A stretch of 64,000 bases of DNA, from contig NZ_JAPDHV010000002.1 in assembly GCF_025971925.1 (NCBI RefSeq), positions 492,003 to 556,002 of the forward strand, given 5' to 3'. The DNA comes from Chryseobacterium oryctis. GTDB taxonomy: Bacteria; Bacteroidota; Bacteroidia; Flavobacteriales; Weeksellaceae. Both the position numbers and the translations under genes were made by a program. The notes beneath the pieces were generated by a model. The model ran no database searches. It was not told the origin of the DNA and saw nothing but the letters and a program-made list of their open reading frames with translations. This document shows positions 1 through 8,480 of the stretch, piece by piece (position 1 is the stretch's first letter; each line of letters starts with the position of its first letter).

Positions 1-625
1 TAATGGCATTAAAAATTCCCGCTACAAATTCGGCCTTACCGCTTGCTACTGATGCCAGACCAAATGAGGCTGAATAATCACCAGAGGCTTCGACCTGAGC
101 ACCAAAGCCAACAGAGGATTCTCCTACGGAGCCTTCTGGACTGGAACCACCGCGTACAGCACCTTGTACATCTAACATAGTACCACCACTAGTAGCAGGA
201 CCTCCATGGTTGAAGGTTTTACCAATTGCTACACTACCTCCCATATAAACGTTTTGTACATTGCTGGTAGCTCCTGTATTTGTTAGCTGGTTATACCATG
301 GCTCTGTATCCGATCCGCTAGTTTTTACCCAAACGGTTCCATCAAAATAGTAATAACCGGGTGCATCCACATTGGCCACCTGACCGGTAAGAGAACCTGC
401 AGCAGCATTTACATATACTAATGCACCTGTTTGGGCAGACGTATATGTTTTAGCAGAAAGTTCATCTCCTGATAAACGAGGAGCAATGATTCCATCTAAT
501 TTGGAGGGGTCTGAGGGCTTACCTACTACATCCAATGTTGTTGCTGGTATTTCTGTGTTGATTCCTACCTGCGAGTAGGAAAACCCAGAAATACCTATGA
601 ATAGGATTAAAACTGAATTTCTCAT
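1..625 (-). CDS. Exported 'SQVGINT' family protein, C-terminus beyond window edge
   Basis: The gene reads leftward from ATG at 625 and is still open at base 1, so only about 208 residues are visible. It begins with a hydrophobic signal peptide ending FSYSQ, followed by VGINTEIPATTLDVVGKP, the head motif of a large family of small exported flavobacterial proteins. Further on it has DTEPWYNQ, a YMGGSVAIGKTF motif and Gly/Ser/Ala-rich repeats. It is a close paralog of the complete gene at 2381-3556; bases 1-312 match 2914-3225 with three differences. No enzymatic motif is seen. A surface or extracellular structural role is likely but unproven. Confidence 0.8.
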   Translation of the reverse strand, partial: MRNSVLILFIGISGFSYSQVGINTEIPATTLDVVGKPSDPSKLDGIIAPRLSGDELSAKTYTSAQTGALVYVNAAAGSLTGQVANVDAPGYYYFDGTVWVKTSGSDTEPWYNQLTNTGATSNVQNVYMGGSVAIGKTFNHGGPATSGGTMLDVQGAVRGGSSPEGSVGESSVGFGAQVEASGDYSASFGLASVASGKAEFVAGIFNAI

Positions 626-743
626 AATGTGTAAATTTTTAATTGTATGACGTTTTTTCATTAATTAGAGTTGGAGCTTCTATCTCGAAAAGGAGAAAGA
701 AGCACAACTTCTAACACACATCTTAGGTTAAGTAAGGTGTTTT

Positions 744-2345
744 TTATTGTTTAGTTAACAACTTTTCTAATTGCTCATTTTTTTGCTGTAATGCTTTTAT
801 TTGTTTATTGAGTTCAATAACGTGTAGATAAAGCTCTTCGATTTTTTCCATATTGGTTATTGAATTTTCCCCAACATCAATGGTCATATTGTTTTTCCTG
901 ACATCTTCAATAGAATCATAGCCAGGTAAATGTCCTTTTTCTTTTATATATTCTTCTACTTCATTCAATTGTTTGAAACTATAATTGGGGTTAATAGCAG
1001 AAGTTCCTTTATAATAGTTTTCAAACACATAATCTGGATAGTAATTCGTATTAGAAATAAATCTATCGGCTTTTGCATCACCTGCAACATGCAATTTGTA
1101 GGAAGGATTGATTAAACCTATTCCGAAATTTCCATTAGTTGCTAATATTGCCCTGTTTGTTCCCACTCCAAAAACTAATGGCCCTGAAGCTGTATTAGTC
1201 CCTACAAAAAGTTCTGTACTTCCTGTAGAGAATAATCTAGAGCTACCGTTACTTAAGAGTTCCATATCCAGCATACGGTTTGAGTTTACTAAAGCTCTTA
1301 CCATTGATGTGGAACTTCCCCTGGTAATAATCCTTGTATTTCCAGAAATTGTAGCATTAACATCAAATGCTATATGGTTATTATCATTAATAATTCCGTT
1401 TTGAAACCAAAGCATTTTTCTGTTAGTTGAAACCATTCTGTTATCAGTTAATGCTCCATCAGAATTGTAAATATTTACGCCCTGCGGAAGAGTAACGGAG
1501 CTTGAGGAAACTCCGTTTACCCTTGTTGTCAGTGTATTGCCTGAAACTGTATTGATAATACTGTTGATGATAGGCGCAGTATCTGTTACTCCGTTAACTG
1601 TGGAGGTCATAGTATTTCCTGAGCTGCTCAAAACATTTGTCGTATCAGAACCTCCTCCTCCAAGTGAGGAAATATTTACCGTGGAGGCAACTCCGTTAAC
1701 TGTACTGGTAAGATTATTTCCAGACAAGGTTAAGCTGTTGGTGGTTGCTGTTGAAATTGCAGGTGTTAAATCCAAAGAATTACTTAATACACCATTCACT
1801 ATACTAGTAATATTACTTCCAGATAAGGAAAGTGTATTGGTATTGACAACAGGTGCAGTTGCCGATACTCCATTCACTGTAGAAGTAAGTGTATTGGCTG
1901 TACTGCTTAACGCATTGGTAATGGATGTACCTTCTGATGACAGACCAAGAGGCTTCCAAGTACCTCCGTTAATGGTTCCGGATTTATTGTCATAATACCA
2001 AAACCCAGGAGCTAAGGTTCCTTGTGTAGTACCTACTCCTGCTATTCCTCCTTCTTTTATATTGTATACCACAAACCCATCATAGTAAGTAGGAAATGAG
2101 CCTGGAATACCTATCGGCACACCTCCAAAGGCTGTAAATACAGACAAATCCACTCTGGGATAAAGCAATCCTTTACCTACATTGGTGGTAGAATTATAGG
2201 TGAGATTGGAAGAAGCATCTATAAAAGCTGAACTTCCGGGAAGAGCAATGTTCAAGTTACTGTTAGCTATTCTTACCTGTGATTGGGCTATTCCGCTCCA
2301 TAGCATTCCCCCGATTAGTATAATTTGTTTTATTTCTTTTTTCAT
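744..2345 (-). CDS. Exported repeat protein with VNGV repeats and coiled-coil C-terminus
   Basis: This 533-residue protein has an N-terminal signal peptide (MKKEIKQIILIGGMLW ... AQSQ). Residues ~140-295 hold about six degenerate copies of a unit like SGNxLTSTVNGV. A SYKLHVAGDAKADRF-type segment follows, which resembles the trailer of phage tail-fibre-like exported proteins. The last ~100 residues contain PDYVFENYY, a YIKEKGHLPG motif and a heptad-rich coiled coil ending LEKLLTKQ. This tail is common on flavobacterial exported repeat proteins and may drive trimerisation. The gene lies between two near-identical paralogs (1-625 and 2381-3556) on the same strand, so it could be lost by recombination. 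It may be a surface fibre or adhesin; function is not known. Confidence 0.8.
   Translation of the reverse strand: MKKEIKQIILIGGMLWSGIAQSQVRIANSNLNIALPGSSAFIDASSNLTYNSTTNVGKGLLYPRVDLSVFTAFGGVPIGIPGSFPTYYDGFVVYNIKEGGIAGVGTTQGTLAPGFWYYDNKSGTINGGTWKPLGLSSEGTSITNALSSTANTLTSTVNGVSATAPVVNTNTLSLSGSNITSIVNGVLSNSLDLTPAISTATTNSLTLSGNNLTSTVNGVASTVNISSLGGGGSDTTNVLSSSGNTMTSTVNGVTDTAPIINSIINTVSGNTLTTRVNGVSSSSVTLPQGVNIYNSDGALTDNRMVSTNRKMLWFQNGIINDNNHIAFDVNATISGNTRIITRGSSTSMVRALVNSNRMLDMELLSNGSSRLFSTGSTELFVGTNTASGPLVFGVGTNRAILATNGNFGIGLINPSYKLHVAGDAKADRFISNTNYYPDYVFENYYKGTSAINPNYSFKQLNEVEEYIKEKGHLPGYDSIEDVRKNNMTIDVGENSITNMEKIEELYLHVIELNKQIKALQQKNEQLEKLLTKQ
1500..1925 (-). repeat. Tandem degenerate VNGV coding repeats
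   Basis: Within the exported protein at 744-2345, the DNA repeats a block coding for S-x-N-x-(L/I)-T-S-x-V-N-G-V, separated by Thr/Asn/Ser-rich linkers of variable length. About six copies can be read. They have diverged at DNA level, so this is an older internal amplification, unlike the fresh duplication of the flanking genes. Confidence 0.7.
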
Positions 2346-2380
2346 CCTTTTTAACTAAGTTATGTTAATTGTGTTTTTGG

Positions 2381-3556
2381 TTAATAGCCTGATATAATAG
2401 ACCATGGGGAGGTGGCATCACCTGTATAAATTAAAATATTACCCTGTCCCGGATAGCATAGTACATTAGATGTCTCCCTCGGTAACGGGTTAAGTTCTAC
2501 TGATGTGTCCCCTATAACAGAAATATATATTTTCTTACCTACCTGAACTCCGGTTGTCGGTAAGGTTAAAACAGGATTAAAACCGGCTACAGTAGTGTAT
2601 AAAATAATGTCATCAGTAGCCGATGCAGTATAGTTACCTGTCTGGTAAGTAACATTCATAGGAGCTGTTGTAGGAGAGGCTGTAACAGTTTTTAGTACAC
2701 CGTTGGCATCTGCCACAACATATTTGTCACCAGAAGTTCCTGTGTTGGCATTAATATCTCTGATACGTACATTACCAGAGCCTATATCTAATCGTTCAGT
2801 TGGAGCAATGGCTAGATCTGTACCAATGTTCCCATTTTTTAGGATAGTTAAAGCATTAGATCTTGCACCGTCGGCTCCATTCCCTACCTGAAGGATTGCT
2901 GTGCTTCCTGTGGTAATGGCATTAAAAGTTCCCGCTACAAATTCGGCCTTACCGCTTGCTACTGATGCCAGACCAAATGAGGCTGAATAATCACCAGAGG
3001 CTTCTACCTGAGCACCAAAGCCAACAGAGGATTCTCCTACGGAGCCTTCTGGACTGGAACCACCGCGTACAGCACCTTGTACATCTAACATAGTACCACC
3101 ACTAGTAGCAGGACCTCCATGGTTGAAGGTTTTACCAATTGCTACACTACCTCCCATATAAACGTTTTGTACATTGCTGGTAGCTCCTGTATTTGTTAGC
3201 TGGTTATACCATGGCTCGGTATCCGCTCCACCGGAACCACCGCCAGATTTTACCCAAACACTTCCATTAAAATAGTAATAACCGGGTGCATCTACATTGG
3301 CCACCTGACCGGTAAGAGAACCTGCAGCAGCATTTACATATACTAATGCTCCTGTTTGGGTAGGCGTATAGGTTTTTGCCGAAAGCTCATCTCCTGATAA
3401 ACGAGGAGCGATAATTCCATCTAATTTGGAAGTGTCTGAGGGCTTACCTACTACATCTAAGGTTGCTGCTGGTGTTAATGTGTTGATTCCAACTTGTGAG
3501 TAAGCAAGTGTGGAGAATAAAATAGTTCCTAAAATAATTACATTTTTTTTCATCAA
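2381..3556 (-). CDS. Exported 'SQVGINT' family protein (complete paralog)
   Basis: This 391-residue protein begins MMKKNVIILGTILFSTLAYS then QVGINTLTPAATLDVVGK; the second Met at 3553 is an equally good start. After the head domain come a Gly/Ser-rich linker (SGGGSGGADTEPWYN), a repeat region with alternating GSVGESSVGFGAQVEASGDY motifs as in head domains of trimeric surface fibres, then a C-terminal beta-rich domain ending SIISGY. The middle third is nearly base-identical to the partial gene at 1-625. The start is 35 bp from no other gene on its 5' side, and the next gene (744-2345) lies downstream on the same strand. No catalytic motif is visible. It is probably a cell-surface or secreted structural protein. 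Confidence 0.8.
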   Translation of the reverse strand: MMKKNVIILGTILFSTLAYSQVGINTLTPAATLDVVGKPSDTSKLDGIIAPRLSGDELSAKTYTPTQTGALVYVNAAAGSLTGQVANVDAPGYYYFNGSVWVKSGGGSGGADTEPWYNQLTNTGATSNVQNVYMGGSVAIGKTFNHGGPATSGGTMLDVQGAVRGGSSPEGSVGESSVGFGAQVEASGDYSASFGLASVASGKAEFVAGTFNAITTGSTAILQVGNGADGARSNALTILKNGNIGTDLAIAPTERLDIGSGNVRIRDINANTGTSGDKYVVADANGVLKTVTASPTTAPMNVTYQTGNYTASATDDIILYTTVAGFNPVLTLPTTGVQVGKKIYISVIGDTSVELNPLPRETSNVLCYPGQGNILIYTGDATSPWSIISGY

Positions 3557-4100
3557 AATTAATTTTTGTTATATTAAACATTATGTGTTGAGTAAATATT
3601 TTTTCCCAATGTCAACTTACTTAATATGCATGAGAAAATATGCACCATATGAAGAGTGGAAATGTGCATTATATAGTGAGTAGAAATACTGTATTTTTTC
3701 ATCAGTACATGAGGCTGTGTTTTCTGCATACAAATCACTAAAAATATTTCAGTTTAAGCAAAAAGCATCGGTACCAATAAGGTACTGTTAAGTATATTGC
3801 ATTGATTTTTAGTTGTTTGCAGTTGTGTGTTTTTTGAAATGGTTTTGGGTTTTTGGTCTCGATTGATTTCACATTAAAGCCTAGTATTAATTAATTTTGG
3901 TTGCGAAATTTGAGACATGGGATCTATCCGTGTGGTTTCTTATTCATACTATTATATCTTCTTGCGAAGGAATTTTTTCATTTGTGTTTAAATTTTTTTT
4001 GTGGTTCTAGGTATACAAAGCAAAACAAGTCATGCTTGAAATCAAAAAAACAAGGTACCAACAAAGTACCTTGTTTTGTAACTGATATAAAATTAAATAG
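3557..4100. other. Intergenic, 544 bp
   Basis: AT-rich DNA upstream of the gene at 2381-3556. The only clear element is the hairpin at 4044-4080. A 67-codon plus-strand frame starting with TTG at 3901 has Cys/Phe/Leu-rich, low-quality coding and runs through the terminator, so it is not called. Confidence 0.5.
4044..4080 (-). terminator. Intrinsic terminator of the TPR-HTH gene
   Basis: Perfect 9-bp stem ACAAGGTAC (4050-4058) / GTACCTTGT (4066-4074) with a 7-nt loop. On the minus strand a run of seven T follows (4050-4044). It sits just after the stop of the gene at 4101-5546. Confidence 0.85.
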
Positions 4101-5546
4101 TTAGGCGTTTGTACGATCTCTTATCCAAACAGTGAGATTATCTTGAGGAGAAATGCTTAGCCGTTTTCTGAGATTGTATTTGTTGTTTTTTATGGTTTGA
4201 ACTGCTTTAAATGTATATTGTGCAATGTCTTTTGTGTTAAATCCCAAATAAATATAGGCACACAGAATAAGTTCTGATGTCTTCAGGCTAGGATTAATCT
4301 CAAGGATTCTTTTCCGAAATTCAGGGTATATTTCCTGAAACCGCCCCCAAAATTCAGGGCTGTTGTTTTTGGCCAATTGTATGATCTCCTCGAAGGTTTC
4401 ATTGATTTTTTGTTCCAGCTCTTTTACATGATTATTTTTTTGTAAAATGGCATTATTACTTTCTTTCAGCAATAAATCTTTTTTTCTGATTTTCCTGTAA
4501 TGCAAGAAACTTAATATACTTATTATAATAATAGTTGCTAATAACAAACCTCCCCAAATATAAGACATTTTCCTTTTCGAAGCCTCACGCTGTTTTTTCT
4601 CATCCGAAACAATTTTTTTTTCGGAAGTTTGTAAAGCTATAAGGTTATTTTGGGCAAAGCTATCCTTAAGTTTTGTATACTTATGTAAATATTCGTTAGC
4701 TTTATAGACATTATTCTGTAGATTATACACATCGGCTAATCCTCTATAATTCTTCATTATATTTTTAGGTCTCTTCATTTTAACAGACAGTTCGAGAGAT
4801 TTCTCATAAAATGTCTGTGCTTTCTTATACTCCTTTTTATCTTGATAGTAACGTGCTGACATATAGTTGAATACTATATGGTCAAACATATCCGGTGATA
4901 TTTTTAAAAGATCTTCGGCTCTATCTAGGTAAAATTTTGCGGAATCCTGATTTTTCTGCAAAATAAAATAATCTATAAGATTGGTTACTTCTATTACCCT
5001 CGGCATATTCTTGTACGCTTTATGAATATAATAGTAGGATGAGTCTCTATTTTGAAGTATCCCAAAGTTGGTTACCATGTTTCCATAAATATAGTGTAGA
5101 CATTTTCGCTTTTGTGTGTTGTCTTTTATTTTTAAAGCCTCTCTTAGGGCTTTATTATAAGTTTCATTGGATTTTCCAATCAACCCCAGTTCATAATAAT
5201 TTCTTCCATAGGCAGTAAAAAACGATGATGATAATATCGGGTCATCTTTATACTCAGGATACAACACCTCTGCTTTGTCCAGATATTGTTGTTCTTCACG
5301 GTATTTCCCTAGATTATGAAGATATTGTGCAATCTGGATATATCCTCTTGCTTTGCCTTTGGCATAATTTATCTTTTCTGATAATTGTATCGTCTTTTTA
5401 CTATGCTCAATTCCTTCATATATTTTGCCTTTCTGGAGATATAAATCTTCATTTTGTAATCTATCTATTTCCACAGGAGACAACTTCTGAGAATAGGATA
5501 TACTGAATGATAACAAAAAGAAAAACAATCTCAGCTGATTTTTCAT
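4101..5546 (-). CDS. TPR / transmembrane / LuxR-like HTH regulator, copy 1
   Basis: This 481-residue protein has a signal sequence (residues 1-19, ending SYSQ). A long TPR array fills residues ~20-320. One membrane segment follows (ILSFLHYRKI region, ~328-350), then a coiled coil, then a C-terminal helix-turn-helix domain from about residue 395 (LKTSELILCAYIYLGFNTKD ... AVQTIKNNKYNLRKRLSI). The layout implies a periplasmic TPR sensor coupled through the membrane to a cytoplasmic DNA-binding domain, a one-component regulator plan common in flavobacteria. The paralog at 6070-7533 has almost the same output domain but a divergent sensor. The targets are unknown; the neighbouring exported-protein genes are the obvious candidates, by location only. 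Confidence 0.85.
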   Translation of the reverse strand: MKNQLRLFFFLLSFSISYSQKLSPVEIDRLQNEDLYLQKGKIYEGIEHSKKTIQLSEKINYAKGKARGYIQIAQYLHNLGKYREEQQYLDKAEVLYPEYKDDPILSSSFFTAYGRNYYELGLIGKSNETYNKALREALKIKDNTQKRKCLHYIYGNMVTNFGILQNRDSSYYYIHKAYKNMPRVIEVTNLIDYFILQKNQDSAKFYLDRAEDLLKISPDMFDHIVFNYMSARYYQDKKEYKKAQTFYEKSLELSVKMKRPKNIMKNYRGLADVYNLQNNVYKANEYLHKYTKLKDSFAQNNLIALQTSEKKIVSDEKKQREASKRKMSYIWGGLLLATIIIISILSFLHYRKIRKKDLLLKESNNAILQKNNHVKELEQKINETFEEIIQLAKNNSPEFWGRFQEIYPEFRKRILEINPSLKTSELILCAYIYLGFNTKDIAQYTFKAVQTIKNNKYNLRKRLSISPQDNLTVWIRDRTNA

Positions 5547-6069
5547 ATCGTTTTCTTTATTTATTAAAACTTTCTAAAAATTTATCATATTCGCCTCATA
5601 AGATTAGAAAAAGTTCTGTTAGGCGTAAAATTGTGTAGGCTTCTAATTTTTGTCAAGTTCAAAAGTACTCAATTTCATTAACTTATGTAAAATAAAAGGA
5701 ATTCTTTTGACACAATTTTTCTATCCCCTACAATTATGTGTCAATTTTATAAAGACTTTACACAAAAAGTAGAAATATTCTAAGTAACTCTATGATGACG
5801 ATGTCTGACAAAAGTTTACTCAGAAAATTTTCTGTCATCGAACTGCGAAGTATATCATGAACTTCATATAAAAACAAGTGAAAAAACCGTTAATGATGAA
5901 TTGGAAATCATTTGTCAAATTGATTATTATAGATAACATAATGTGTTGAGCTTTATGAACAATTGAGAAGCATGAATTTCTAAATAAAGTTCTTCTCTCA
6001 AAGAAACATCTCTTAAACAAGAACCAACCAAAACTAATCAGTTGGCAATTTTGTTAATATCATAAAACT
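5547..6069. other. Intergenic, 523 bp, between the two TPR-HTH paralogs
   Basis: AT-rich. An imperfect dyad TTGACAC (5708-5714) / GTGTCAA (5738-5744) lies about 160-195 bp upstream of the gene at 4101-5546 and could be an operator, but the support is weak. No credible coding frame or RNA gene is seen. Confidence 0.4.
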
Positions 6070-7533
6070 TTAGGACTCCGTTTGTTTTCTTATCCAAACT
6101 ACAATATCTTTCTGAGGCGGAATACTTAATCGTTTTCTAAGATTGTATTTGTTATTTTTTATGGTTTGTACTGCTTTGAAAGTATATTCTGCTATGTCTT
6201 TGGTATTAAACCCCAAATAAATATAGGCACACAGAATAAGTTCTGAAGTCTTGAGGTTAGGATTAATCTCAAGGATTCTTTCCCGAAATTCAGGGTATAT
6301 TTCCTGAAACCGCCCCCAAAATTCAGGGCTGTTGTTTTTGGCCAATTGTATGATCTCCTCAAAACTCTCGTTCACTTTCTGTTTAAGTGACTCTGTTTCT
6401 TCATCTTTTTCGTCAATTAAAATACTTTTTCTTTTATTTTTTTTATAATAAGTTAGCCCTAGCAACGCGACAATAATACTGACTATACTAATTCCTACAA
6501 TAATATAATACAAACGATAACGAGAGGAAAGATTCTCTTTTTCCTGCTCTTCCAAAAAATAGATTACAGATGTATCCAGTGCAGGTTGTTTAATATTACT
6601 CAAGCTGTCTTTTAAGGAAGTATGTTTATAAAAATACACTTCTGACTGCTTCTTCATTCCCATGCTATCATATGTATTAGCCATTAATTTGTATAAGATC
6701 ATTAAATCATTAGGCTGATTGAGTTGCTGAAAAATATTTTGGGCCTTGTTATAAGAATCAATAGCCTTGCTGTATTGTTTATCGGCATCGTATAAAGTTC
6801 CATACGCCCAATAAAGGCTTCCTTTCTGATAAATAAAATCGGGCCTATCTTTAATAATTTCTTCAGCCTTATGAAAATAATGTTTTGCTGAATCCGCTTG
6901 ATTTCTTATTGCATACCAATCACCAACATTTATGGTGGAACTAGGTTCTTCGGGAAGGATAATTGCAGATTTTTTTAAATAATAAAGTGAAGAATCTGGA
7001 ATCTCAGCAATATATTTACAAACAGCTTTCCGGTTATATGCATACGAAAGCATTCTTTTCTTATTCAAATCATTATCAATTTTTGATGCATACTGTATGG
7101 CTTTACTAAAGTCTTTACTTGCTCTTTCTTTAAACCCCAATACATCAAAGTTGTTTCCAAATTCAATAGCCAACCAACTTGACAAATAATAATCCTGTCT
7201 GTTATTCTCTTTATCTGCCAACTGTAAAAAACGAAGACTTTCATCGTATTTCCCAACAAGAAAAAGGACATTTGCAATGTGAATATAACCACTGACAACT
7301 CCTCTAGAATATTTAAGCTCTTTTGATCTTTCTATTAATTTTTTATTTAAGGATATAACTTCTTGGAACTTGCCTTGGCTCCTAAGGAAAGGAGTAATAG
7401 CATTTTGCAGACTGTCTATTTCACGTTCTGCATATTTTGTTTTAGTATTGGTAAATCTCGTTTGTGATGAACAGAGATTTATACCAAATAAAAAGGAAAC
7501 TACAAATAGTAATATCGGTAACTGTCTTTTCAT
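6070..7533 (-). CDS. TPR / transmembrane / LuxR-like HTH regulator, copy 2
   Basis: This 487-residue paralog of 4101-5546 has a signal sequence (MKRQLPILLFVVSFLFG...), periplasmic-type TPR units (~30-310), a membrane segment around 340-360 (YYIIVGISIVSIIVALLGLT), a short charged linker and the same C-terminal HTH domain (LKTSELILCAYIYLGFNTKD...). The last ~100 residues are nearly identical to copy 1; 78 consecutive bases (6283-6360) match 4314-4391 exactly. The TPR part is far more diverged. This suggests two regulators with different inputs and similar DNA targets. The upstream intergenic space contains no obvious promoter of the TAnnTTTG type. Confidence 0.85.
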   Translation of the reverse strand: MKRQLPILLFVVSFLFGINLCSSQTRFTNTKTKYAEREIDSLQNAITPFLRSQGKFQEVISLNKKLIERSKELKYSRGVVSGYIHIANVLFLVGKYDESLRFLQLADKENNRQDYYLSSWLAIEFGNNFDVLGFKERASKDFSKAIQYASKIDNDLNKKRMLSYAYNRKAVCKYIAEIPDSSLYYLKKSAIILPEEPSSTINVGDWYAIRNQADSAKHYFHKAEEIIKDRPDFIYQKGSLYWAYGTLYDADKQYSKAIDSYNKAQNIFQQLNQPNDLMILYKLMANTYDSMGMKKQSEVYFYKHTSLKDSLSNIKQPALDTSVIYFLEEQEKENLSSRYRLYYIIVGISIVSIIVALLGLTYYKKNKRKSILIDEKDEETESLKQKVNESFEEIIQLAKNNSPEFWGRFQEIYPEFRERILEINPNLKTSELILCAYIYLGFNTKDIAEYTFKAVQTIKNNKYNLRKRLSIPPQKDIVVWIRKQTES

Positions 7534-7972
7534 TTTGTAAACTTACTATTAAATTCCTGAAAATGTATGGGGTATACTTTTCTATGTTCAGAATAATATC
7601 TTTTTATGAGGATAAGTAATTCCATTTAATCCTAAATGGGTCACAAAACTAAAAACCATTTCTGAGAATAAAATCATTACTATTAAACTAAAACCAGTTG
7701 GGTAATCAGGAGAGTATATGGTTATCCAAAGCGTTTTATGACCTATAAATCCCTTGCTTAAATCTTATGATCTTGAACTAGGAAAGATCATCACTCTACT
7801 CATCATCAAATAGTTTCTTCATAAGTTGTGTTTTAGCAATTGATATTTTGTTTAATGTTTCTAAATCAAAGCTAACTTTTATATATTCCGTTGTACATTA
7901 TGAATAAAAAAAGTAAAAAGTTTTTCATTTGATTGAAAATCAATAAATTGAATTAAAGTCAAAACATTTGCA
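7534..7972. other. Intergenic, no feature seen
   Basis: AT-rich sequence upstream of the second TPR-HTH gene, extending to the transposase remnant at 7973. No coding frame, repeat or hairpin stands out. Confidence 0.4.
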
Positions 7973-8204
7973 ATGGACAACTTATATGCAAATTACAAAA
8001 GAATCTTAGATGTTTTGTTCTTCTCAACAAATGCACTTTTACGGTTACAAAATTCATGCAGTCTGTTCTCTTAGCGGTATTTTTCAAAGTGTAGATTTAA
8101 GTCCCGCTTCTGTATATATCATCCATTATTTAAAAGACATAAGAGAGCAATTATCCGGTTAAACGTTGCTTGGAGACAAAGGGTATTTTTCTGTAATTAT
8201 TTTA
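7973..8204 (+). pseudogene. IS982-family transposase remnant (internally deleted)
   Basis: From ATG at 7973 the sequence reads MDNLYANYKRILDV, which resembles the N-terminus of Bacteroidota IS982-type transposases. The frame then shifts, and from about 8016 reads CSSQQMHFYGYKIHAVCSL... then VDLSPASVYIIHYLKDIREQ, a TAA stop at 8160, TLLGDKGYFS, and a TAG stop at 8202. The YGYKxHAV, DIHYLKD-like and GDKGY blocks are conserved DDE-transposase core segments of this family. The N-terminus is joined directly to the middle of the protein, so most of the first half is deleted and the C-terminus is lost. No terminal inverted repeats were identified. The family call rests on motif memory and not on a search. 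Confidence 0.75.
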
Positions 8205-8245
8205 TAGAAGTTAGCTATCGCTTTGTGAAATCCAAAAATAGAGAT

Positions 8246-8277
8246 CAAAAAACACTCACAAGTTGATGTAAGTGTTT
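8246..8277 (-). terminator. Hairpin with T-run beside the tRNA-like remnant
   Basis: Stem AACACTCAC (8251-8259) / GTAAGTGTT (8268-8276), one mismatch, followed on the minus strand by a run of T. It lies just 3' of a tRNA-like string at 8303-8321, as the terminator of an old tRNA gene would. Confidence 0.55.
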
Positions 8278-8289
8278 GATTTTTAATGG

Positions 8290-8321
8290 CTACTTCTTTT
8301 GTGCTCGAACCATCGATCCTC
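8290..8321 (-). other. tRNA-like 3' remnant (possible attachment site)
   Basis: On the minus strand 8321-8303 reads GAGGATCGATGGTTCGAGC, matching the anticodon-arm to T-loop part of tRNA-Asn (17931-17913) at 17 of 19 bases. The T-stem 3' half is not complementary, but a CCA occurs at the spacing expected for a tRNA 3' end. No 5' half of a tRNA precedes it. It could be a leftover attachment site of the adjacent recombinase element, or chance similarity to a conserved tRNA motif. Confidence 0.35.
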
Positions 8322-8480
8322 CACATATTTGTGTTTCTCATATTACTTATATTCAAACCAAAGAAAGATTTTTGTATTTGACAACAGTTATGGATTTGTG
8401 TGATAGGAAAATAAGTGGATAGATTTTTAGCAACAGAATGCCATAAAGTTTTTTAAATTTGATGAAAGATCCCTGCTTTT

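Noticed and set aside
3901-4104. 67-codon plus-strand frame starting with TTG
   Set aside because: It runs through the terminator hairpin at 4044-4080 and has no coding character.
8159-8356. 65-codon minus-strand frame next to the recombinase
   Set aside because: It overlaps the transposase remnant, a terminator-like hairpin and the tRNA-like string; the protein shows no domain and no start context.
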